Source of the DNA: Physcocola sp002396385
GTDB lineage: Bacteria > Bacteroidota > Bacteroidia > Bacteroidales > Paludibacteraceae
DNA length: 50,595 bases
Direction: 5' to 3'
Assembly (NCBI GenBank): GCA_946535435.1
Contig: CAMNDM010000025.1
Coordinates: 1 to 50,595 of the forward strand
The translations under genes were made by a program, and so were the position numbers. The notes below the pieces were generated by a model, which saw nothing but the letters and a program-made list of their open reading frames with translations, searched no databases and had not been told where the DNA came from. Positions within the stretch are counted from its first letter, which is position 1. Each line of letters opens with the position of its first letter. This document shows positions 44,937 through 50,595 of this stretch, in pieces.

Positions 44937-46067
44937 TCAGCATATACCTAACTCTCCCGCCAATTGTCGCAACTGAGAATCAACCCATTCTGCATCCTTC
45001 AAGCGTTGCTGAAACGCCTTCAACCGGGCAGCGTTGCCCGAGTCGGCAAACCAGAGTCTCAGATAACCGCCTTCTGCATACTTTTCGGCCAGATGCTGTT
45101 TAGCCCGCGACAAATGCTGCTCCAGTCCTAAATCGGGATAATTCTTTTTCCCAAACAGCAGAGTGCGCCGCATAATATCGTCGCCATCGATATACCGGTC
45201 TGCCTCGGCAACCATACGCCCATATAAAGACCGGGGTGCGCTTTTTGCAGAAGCACGATGGTCTTCAACCGCATCGGCCATCACAGCAATCTGAGCATCA
45301 GAGAACCATTTCCGCAGAGCGCTGTCGGCACGTACAATTTCGGCAGACCTAACATGGTGCAGTTCACGTCCGGCCGACAAGCCCAAGTCGTGGTAGGCCG
45401 CCACCGCATAGGCCAGATTGGTGTTTGCGTTATAGCGCATTGCCAAGTCCAGACTCTCACGGATAACAGAGCGGGCGTGAGCCTGCTGGTGCGCCTCGTC
45501 GAAGGCGTCGTATTGCGGCAATATGTGGGTTTCGACATAGTCAAGTAACGAAGGCGAGATGCAGTTCAGCGCATCCACCTTCTGATAGGCCAACCGCTCG
45601 TCACCATTTGCCAAATGAATGATGCCACAATAACGGAAACCCGCCTTCAGCAATACCTGCTGCATAATACGGTTGTCGGCATGCGTATCGACCCGGAGGT
45701 TCGGACGGACCGACCAGGCATAATTGAAGCACTGGCGGGCCACGTCGTGATAGTCGGGACGGCTGGAAGTGCGGTGAATAGTTCCGTAAGGCAACACATC
45801 GTCGGTCCACTGGCCTTTATAAATCACACGGTAAGTCGGGTCATCAGACAAAATCAGGGCGAAAGTGGCCACCACTACCCCATCGTCAGCAAGCACCACA
45901 TAACTATTTCCACGTTCAATCTCATCAGAAACAAGTTCCCGTTGCGGATAGCCCCCAGTCCACTGTTCCATATTGCCATCAGAGCGCATAATTTGCCTTC
46001 CGGCATCAAATATGCCCATCATAGCCTCCAAATCGCAGGCCGAAGCTTTTCTAATCGTATAACACAT
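44937..46067 (-). CDS. GNAT acetyltransferase-HD domain fusion protein
   Basis: 376 aa. Residues 1-165 are a GNAT N-acetyltransferase: IRKASACDLEAMMGIF, ATFALIL, then a TIHRTSS strand and ADNRIMQQVLLKAGFRYCG. Residues ~175-375 are an HD phosphohydrolase-type domain with H197 (QAHARSV), H226-D227 (AAYHDLG), H270 (VEDH) and D290 (AEADRY), so the metal-binding set looks intact. The two activities in one chain suggest a housekeeping or nucleotide-linked modification, but the substrates are not deducible. It has no signal peptide. It is upstream of, and on the same strand as, the small lipoprotein gene, which has its own promoter. Confidence 0.88.
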   Translation of the reverse strand: MCYTIRKASACDLEAMMGIFDAGRQIMRSDGNMEQWTGGYPQRELVSDEIERGNSYVVLADDGVVVATFALILSDDPTYRVIYKGQWTDDVLPYGTIHRTSSRPDYHDVARQCFNYAWSVRPNLRVDTHADNRIMQQVLLKAGFRYCGIIHLANGDERLAYQKVDALNCISPSLLDYVETHILPQYDAFDEAHQQAHARSVIRESLDLAMRYNANTNLAYAVAAYHDLGLSAGRELHHVRSAEIVRADSALRKWFSDAQIAVMADAVEDHRASAKSAPRSLYGRMVAEADRYIDGDDIMRRTLLFGKKNYPDLGLEQHLSRAKQHLAEKYAEGGYLRLWFADSGNAARLKAFQQRLKDAEWVDSQLRQLAGELGIC

Positions 46068-46194
46068 AATTAGGAAACCGTAAGTAGTTCAAATACTGGA
46101 AACTTACAACAAAATTCCATCATTTCATCTTTAATCCAGCGCCTCTTTTTCCACCAGACGCTTCAAAACCAACCGCCGACAAAAGAGTTCTGCA

Positions 46195-46776
46195 TTAGCG
46201 GTCTTTTTTGTATGAGAAATGGCCATAACAGATCCGCCCGAGATCGTCTAAACTGATTGCATACCAATAATCGTTAGAAGGGAGTTCAGATCCCCTGAAA
46301 GTGCCGTCCCATCCGTCGCTATTGGAATAGTTTCTCTTTTGGTAGAGCAATTTTCCCCAACGGTCGTAAATAGAGACCACATTGTTGTATTTCTCTATAT
46401 TCTCGATAACCCATACCGGATTTCTTTCTTCGGAACCAGGGCCGAAAGAGCTACGTGGCGAGATAACCTTATCGCAATTCAAGTTCGACTTCATAGCCTT
46501 CTCTTCAGACTCGTCGACATTTGAGAAAGAAGCGCAGTCTTCAACCGACAGGTAAAGCACAACGGTGCTATCTGTACCAATAGACGATTTATAGGTCTTT
46601 ACATAAGTACCCGTTTCGGAAATAGGTTCACCACCAAATTCGTAAACGACGCCTTTGCAGACAAAAGTATCAACAATAACCGTATCGGCAGACTCCACAG
46701 GCACAACACCGGCGCCCTGTGCACAAATAGCGCACATTGCAGCCACGAACAATAATAAATGCCTTAGTCTATTCAT
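46195..46776 (-). CDS. Mini CHU_C protein with a single 51-aa-type repeat
   Basis: 193 aa. Signal peptide 1-22 (ending QGAG). Residues 35-79 match one unit of the repeat in the 22168-26643 protein (DTFVCKGVVYEFGG, ISETGTYVKTYKSS, DSTVVLYLSVED). Residues ~103-193 are a CHU_C domain: VWVIENIEKY, SIYDRWGKLLYQ, DGWDGTFRG, DYWYAISLD and a C-terminal GHFSYKK. The hallmark TPNGDGxND of the domain is replaced by FGPGSEERNP. A TATTTTTG box at 46809-46816 is its likely promoter. It may be a remnant or a minimal exported partner of the larger repeat protein. Confidence 0.88.
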   Translation of the reverse strand: MNRLRHLLLFVAAMCAICAQGAGVVPVESADTVIVDTFVCKGVVYEFGGEPISETGTYVKTYKSSIGTDSTVVLYLSVEDCASFSNVDESEEKAMKSNLNCDKVISPRSSFGPGSEERNPVWVIENIEKYNNVVSIYDRWGKLLYQKRNYSNSDGWDGTFRGSELPSNDYWYAISLDDLGRICYGHFSYKKDR

Positions 46777-46808
46777 GTATAGGAGTCTGATAAAGAATTA
46801 TATTGACA

Positions 46809-46816
46809 CAAAAATA
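46809..46816 (-). promoter_or_regulatory. Promoter (-7 box) of the mini CHU_C gene
   Basis: TATTTTTG on the minus strand, giving a leader of about 25 bases. Confidence 0.45.
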
Positions 46817-46897
46817 AAGAAAATTTGATATATCACAACTTTTCGTCCCCAAAATGCAGACAAACAACCGTCATTTTCAACCGGATAGTCAGGGCCA

Positions 46898-47629
46898 CTA
46901 CAGGAGCAACTTTTTAAGGCTTAACTCATCGGCTTCAGGCAACAGCCGCCTCAAATGTTCGAACATTTTGTTAAAAGAGTCGTCGGGAGTGCATGCCGCA
47001 GACAGCACCCTATCGCCATAAAGTGTTTCAGGCGCCACATACCGCGCCAACCCCCACCCATAGGGATTTCCGTGTTTGTCACACTCATATTCAAAATCGG
47101 CAATAGCCAGCATGGTAGCCATCTGCAGGCAGGTAATCACCTTGTCGAACGACTCACCTTTTCCCTTTTCCTTCCTCACTCCCAGAAGTTTCTCTTGCGG
47201 AGTTAGTTTCTTCTTAGGGAAATCGATAAACGGACAGGCGCGCTTGATATCGCGACTGAGCATCGACTCGTTAGCGACTACCATATCGTAGATAAACTTT
47301 TGCCGGTTAATTCCGTCAGCATCTAACGGAGCATTAGAGAAGTTGAACTTGCTGCGGCGGTAATTAACCAAGTGCGGATACCAATCGAGACTGATATAGC
47401 CCGACTTTCCGCCAAAAATGGTTCCATAGGCGCAATTCCAATTACGGACAATGCTCATTTTCCACTCCCACGGACCTTCAACTTCATCGTTGAACCAATA
47501 TTCACGCGGTGTCATTTCCTCAACCGAAAAACCGGGAATCTTGTTCTTGAAGAACGGCAGGAATCCCACGTTCAGCACCAGTTGTTCTAGTTCCGCACTA
47601 TTATGTAAAGAAATGTCAGAAAAATCCAT
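46898..47629 (-). CDS. AlkZ-related-like protein
   Basis: 243 aa from MDFSDISLHN; the in-frame start eight codons upstream is less likely. It has the recurring LVLNVGFLPFFKNKIPGFSVEE, GPWEWKMSIV, CAYGTIFGGKSGYISLDWYP and NYRR motifs, followed by a helical half with FDKVITCLQMATMLAI and GWGLARY. I recognise this as the pattern of a family described as AlkZ-related, without proof of DNA glycosylase activity. No signal peptide. TATATTTG on the minus strand at 47732-47725 is its likely promoter. Confidence 0.75.
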   Translation of the reverse strand: MDFSDISLHNSAELEQLVLNVGFLPFFKNKIPGFSVEEMTPREYWFNDEVEGPWEWKMSIVRNWNCAYGTIFGGKSGYISLDWYPHLVNYRRSKFNFSNAPLDADGINRQKFIYDMVVANESMLSRDIKRACPFIDFPKKKLTPQEKLLGVRKEKGKGESFDKVITCLQMATMLAIADFEYECDKHGNPYGWGLARYVAPETLYGDRVLSAACTPDDSFNKMFEHLRRLLPEADELSLKKLLL

Positions 47630-47724
47630 AAAAAAAAATTTTAAGCAGGTCAAGCGGAATGGGGCACTAAAGTTTCACGCCAAAGCCTCCTGTTTCCGTT
47701 AACCAGACAGACGACAAAGAAACA

Positions 47725-47732
47725 CAAATATA
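47725..47732 (-). promoter_or_regulatory. Promoter (-7 box) of the AlkZ-related-like gene
   Basis: TATATTTG on the minus strand, with a ~90-base leader. The 47630-47942 gap holds this and the opposing GH43 box and no gene I can support. Confidence 0.4.
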
Positions 47733-47904
47733 TAAAACTTAACGACACAAACAGACAAGCCGCAAGACTTGGTTTCGCAATATAGACGGACAGCCCCCGG
47801 GCAGAAAGAAAACAGCCGATACCCTGCCGGATAAAGACAAGCAATTTGACACAAAAGGGAAAAAATTTGAAACGATATTCATAGCAGCCAATAGCCACCA
47901 AACC

Positions 47905-47912
47905 TATATTTG
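47905..47912 (+). promoter_or_regulatory. GH43 gene promoter (-7 box)
   Basis: TATATTTG ending 30 bases before the ATG at 47943. No clear -33 element. Confidence 0.5.
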
Positions 47913-47942
47913 CAGAAGTAAAGAAACGACTAACTACGCTAT

Positions 47943-50579
47943 ATGAGACAACAACTAACCACTCTATGCATAATAGGTGCAATGTCATGCAGTGCATCCA
48001 TACCCGTTACCGAAAACGAAATCAGCAAGATTAACGCATCCACGTCATGGACACGCGGTTCTGTCCACGATCCTTCGATTACCCGCACCAACACAGACGG
48101 GGACAAGACCTACTACGTTTTCGGCAGCCACATGGATGTAGCGAAGACAACCGACTTTAAGAACTGGACACCCGTGTTTAACGAGCGGACAGACAGCAAA
48201 CTCTTTTGCAATGTCAATGGGAACATCTGCTCGTACGACAAAGCCTACAGCACCAACAAGGTGACCAGCGTAACCAACTACGCCGGCCAGACCGTCAACT
48301 GGGGGAACTTCGATATTCCAGCCTACCAGGGAGCGATAGACAATTACAGTGTGAAGGGCAACCAATGGGCTCCCGACATGATCTACAACCCACACCTGAA
48401 GAAATGGTGTTACTACATGAGCCTGAACGGGAGCAAATGGAACTCGGCCATCGTTCTCTTCACCAGCGACCACCTGGAAGGTCCGTTCCAGTATCAGGGA
48501 CCCGTCATTTTTTCCGGATTTAACGTTACCGGCAACGCAGCGACAGACTATAAGAAAACCGACCTGCAAATCGCCATCGGGAACCAGAACACACTGCCAG
48601 CCCGCTACAACGTAGGCGAGAAATGGGGAACTTACTGGCCACACGCCATAGACCCCGGCGTATTTTTCGACGAAAACGGAGACCTTTGGATGAACTACGG
48701 TTCGTGGAGTGGCGGCATCTACATTATAAAACTCGACAAGGGAACCGGATTGCGCGACTACACCTACAGGTATGCCAGCGATTACGATACACGCGGAGCC
48801 AGCGTGACGACCGACGCCTACTTCGGGAAAAAGATAGCAGGCGGCTACTACGTAAGCGGAGAAGGCAGTTATATAGAGAAAATAGGCAAATACTATTACC
48901 TCTTTATGTCGTATGGTTTCTATTCGCCAGAAGGCGGCTACGAAATGCGTGTGTTCCGTTCAGAGCAGCCAGACGGTCCATACACCGACCACACCGGTGA
49001 AAGCGCCATCTATAACAAATATCTGATGAACTACGGCACCAAAGCCGCCACCAACCGGGGAATGAAACTGATGGGCGGCTACCAATGGGCCGGCATGGGC
49101 ATAGCAGAAATAGCGCAAGGCCACAACAGCGCATTGATGGGCGAAGACGGAAACGCCTTGTTGTTCTACCACACCAAACTGAACAACGGAACCATCATCC
49201 ACCAACTAAGGGTACACCAGTTGTTCGTCAACGAAGACGGATGGATAACCGCCGCTCCGCACGAATACAATAAAGACAACGATGTGGCCACCACATACAC
49301 AGTATCCCAGCAAAGCTACTTCAACAAAACAGAAATAGAGGGGACCTACAACCTCATCGTACACAAATACAATGTCGACTACGCCAACTACGAATACAGC
49401 AAACCCGTGAGCATAACCCTGAACGCCGACGGTACGGTAAGTGGCGCCTACAGCGGCAAATGGAGCCTGACCGACGGAACCAGCTACATCGGCCTTACAC
49501 TGAACAATGTAACCTATAAAGGAGTTGTAGTGCCAGGCAGCCTCGATGCCACCAACGTGCCCGTAGTGGCAATAACGGCCATGAGTTCCAGTAACGGTGT
49601 GAACATCTGGGCCAGCAAACTGAGCGACAAAGCCTGCATTGCCAAAGATTATGCCACTTTGCAAAACCAGCAGTTCAGAGACGGAGACTACATATACGGC
49701 GACCTCGGCTTCACAAAACAGACCACCACAAATGGTTGTGCCGTTGTCTGGAGCAGCAACAACCCCGAAATTATAGATAACGAAGGCCACGTCACGCCAC
49801 AAGAGCATGACACGCCCGTGAGCCTTACCGTTTCGCTAACGAAAGGAGAGTTCACCTACAGCAAAACGATAGAGGTGATAGTGAAAGGCGGGCAAAACAA
49901 GGCGGACGTTACCACCGGCCTGGTTGCTTACTACGATTTCAACAACAACCTGACCAACCGTTACAACGAGCAACAGGTGGGTAGTGCAAACGCGCAGGCC
50001 AGCGGAATCCGGCCAAGCTTCGAGCAAGACGCGCAACACGGCACCGTGTTGCACCAGTATTTCGGTTACGAAGATGCAAAGAGCATCAGCTATACCACCT
50101 TCATCAATCCGCTCGCAGGCCAGCAACTGGCAGGAGCCACCGTCTCGGCATGGGTAAAACGACTGGACAGCGACCCGTGGGATGCGCTATGGGCGTTCTG
50201 CAACGCCCCCGGCAACATAACCAGCCGCTACTATCTGACCGGCAACACCTACATTGGTTATAACGACGGCAACGGCACTTGGTTCGACTACAACCATCCA
50301 GACGGTGCAAAAACGGACATCATACCCGAGCAAGAATGGGCATTGGTTACCATATCGTACAACAGCAACGGTTTCGATCTGTACATAAATGGCAAATATG
50401 TGGCCAACCAATCCCGTTACGCAGCCTACAATTCGAGCGGGACCATCGACTACAAAGCAGCCTTGTCGCACATTGGCAATTCAACCAACTTCTATTTGGG
50501 TTATGGTTCATTCTGGGGTTCGACACCAGCCCTCTTCGACTGGAAAAAACGGAGCATGCCCACCCACTCTAACGGGTGA
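47943..50579 (+). CDS. GH43 family arabinanase-type glycoside hydrolase with LamG-like domain
   Basis: 878 aa. Signal peptide 1-19, with a weak lipobox (AMSC). The five-bladed GH43 propeller covers about residues 40-440. Candidate catalytic residues are D43 (VHDPSI, base), D237 (HAIDPGVFF, pKa tuner) and E307 (VSGEGSYI, acid). AQGHNSALMG supplies the conserved His near the metal site. Such enzymes cleave alpha-1,5-arabinan or related arabinose- and xylose-containing glycans. About 455-560 is the usual C-terminal beta domain, 570-645 an Ig-like domain (VVWSSNNPEIIDNEGHV), and 655 onward a LamG-like domain (GLVAYYDFNNNLTN, VSAWVKR, WALVTISY). The end is odd: after TPALFD the LamG motif stops and WKKRSMPTHSNG follows. 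No type IX tail is present. Confidence 0.9.
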   Translation: MRQQLTTLCIIGAMSCSASIPVTENEISKINASTSWTRGSVHDPSITRTNTDGDKTYYVFGSHMDVAKTTDFKNWTPVFNERTDSKLFCNVNGNICSYDKAYSTNKVTSVTNYAGQTVNWGNFDIPAYQGAIDNYSVKGNQWAPDMIYNPHLKKWCYYMSLNGSKWNSAIVLFTSDHLEGPFQYQGPVIFSGFNVTGNAATDYKKTDLQIAIGNQNTLPARYNVGEKWGTYWPHAIDPGVFFDENGDLWMNYGSWSGGIYIIKLDKGTGLRDYTYRYASDYDTRGASVTTDAYFGKKIAGGYYVSGEGSYIEKIGKYYYLFMSYGFYSPEGGYEMRVFRSEQPDGPYTDHTGESAIYNKYLMNYGTKAATNRGMKLMGGYQWAGMGIAEIAQGHNSALMGEDGNALLFYHTKLNNGTIIHQLRVHQLFVNEDGWITAAPHEYNKDNDVATTYTVSQQSYFNKTEIEGTYNLIVHKYNVDYANYEYSKPVSITLNADGTVSGAYSGKWSLTDGTSYIGLTLNNVTYKGVVVPGSLDATNVPVVAITAMSSSNGVNIWASKLSDKACIAKDYATLQNQQFRDGDYIYGDLGFTKQTTTNGCAVVWSSNNPEIIDNEGHVTPQEHDTPVSLTVSLTKGEFTYSKTIEVIVKGGQNKADVTTGLVAYYDFNNNLTNRYNEQQVGSANAQASGIRPSFEQDAQHGTVLHQYFGYEDAKSISYTTFINPLAGQQLAGATVSAWVKRLDSDPWDALWAFCNAPGNITSRYYLTGNTYIGYNDGNGTWFDYNHPDGAKTDIIPEQEWALVTISYNSNGFDLYINGKYVANQSRYAAYNSSGTIDYKAALSHIGNSTNFYLGYGSFWGSTPALFDWKKRSMPTHSNG

Positions 50580-50595
50580 AAAGGGACAGAAAATC

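Noticed and set aside
1..50595. Insertion sequence, transposase, integrase or prophage genes
   Set aside because: No transposase, integrase or phage structural motif was found anywhere in the window.

Overview
The window looks like a chromosomal segment from a member of the Bacteroidales (phylum Bacteroidota). Supporting signs are type IX secretion sorting tails of both kinds (a Por-type tail at 35468-35965; CHU_C/gliding-type tails at 22168-26643 and 46195-46776), a TonB-dependent receptor followed by a DUF4491 protein, a DUF2027-Smr protein, and many promoters of the Bacteroidota form TAnnTTTG with a TTTG/TTG element about 20 bases upstream. The genus cannot be told from the sequence alone.

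Left third (1-18410, minus strand): a three-gene unit of secreted, cysteine-rich proteins. Two tandem paralogues (369 and 377 aa, overlapping by ATGA) are followed by a gigantic repeat protein whose frame is open from its start at 16082 to the left edge of the window. That is at least 5,360 codons, with the C-terminus lying outside. It is built of hyalin-repeat (HYR)/Ig-like modules at several nested scales: three ~437-aa modules near the N-terminus, a 25-unit array of 82- and 84-aa repeats in a regular order, and an 861-aa duplication with an 840-bp exact core.

18411-19294 is a gene-poor, AT-rich regulatory stretch. It holds several inverted repeats and two copies of one palindromic operator-plus-promoter cassette. 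The first copy appears to drive a small terminated transcript, the second the TonB receptor gene (19295-21625) and a DUF4491 membrane protein.

22168-26643 (minus) is a 1,491-aa surface protein with about 21 copies of a 51-aa ICEG...GCDS repeat and a CHU_C sorting domain. A miniature relative with one repeat and a degenerate CHU_C domain sits at 46195-46776.

26896-33848 is mostly housekeeping: a DUF2027-Smr protein and queA transcribed from back-to-back promoters, a gamma-carbonic-anhydrase-like hexapeptide protein, and a compact plus-strand run (PlsC-like acyltransferase, beta-helix lipoprotein, EEP nuclease-family lipoprotein, DEDDh exonuclease). 34124-38559 holds a protein of unknown function and a two-gene unit (short Por-tail protein plus a Cthe_2159-like beta-helix protein) behind a perfect palindrome and a structured leader. 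38814-47629 holds an AAA/DUF4143 ATPase, a SAM-binding methyltransferase-like protein, an acyltransferase-3 protein, tRNA-Thr(CGT), prfA, small membrane and lipoproteins, a GNAT-HD fusion, the mini CHU_C protein and an AlkZ-related-like protein. The window ends with a secreted GH43 arabinanase-type enzyme that loses its LamG-like pattern just before its stop.

Taken together, the window is dominated by cell-surface and exported proteins. The least ordinary parts are the giant HYR protein with its two small paralogous partners and the duplicated operator/promoter cassette with its small transcript. All function statements rest on motif recognition by eye; no database search was run.
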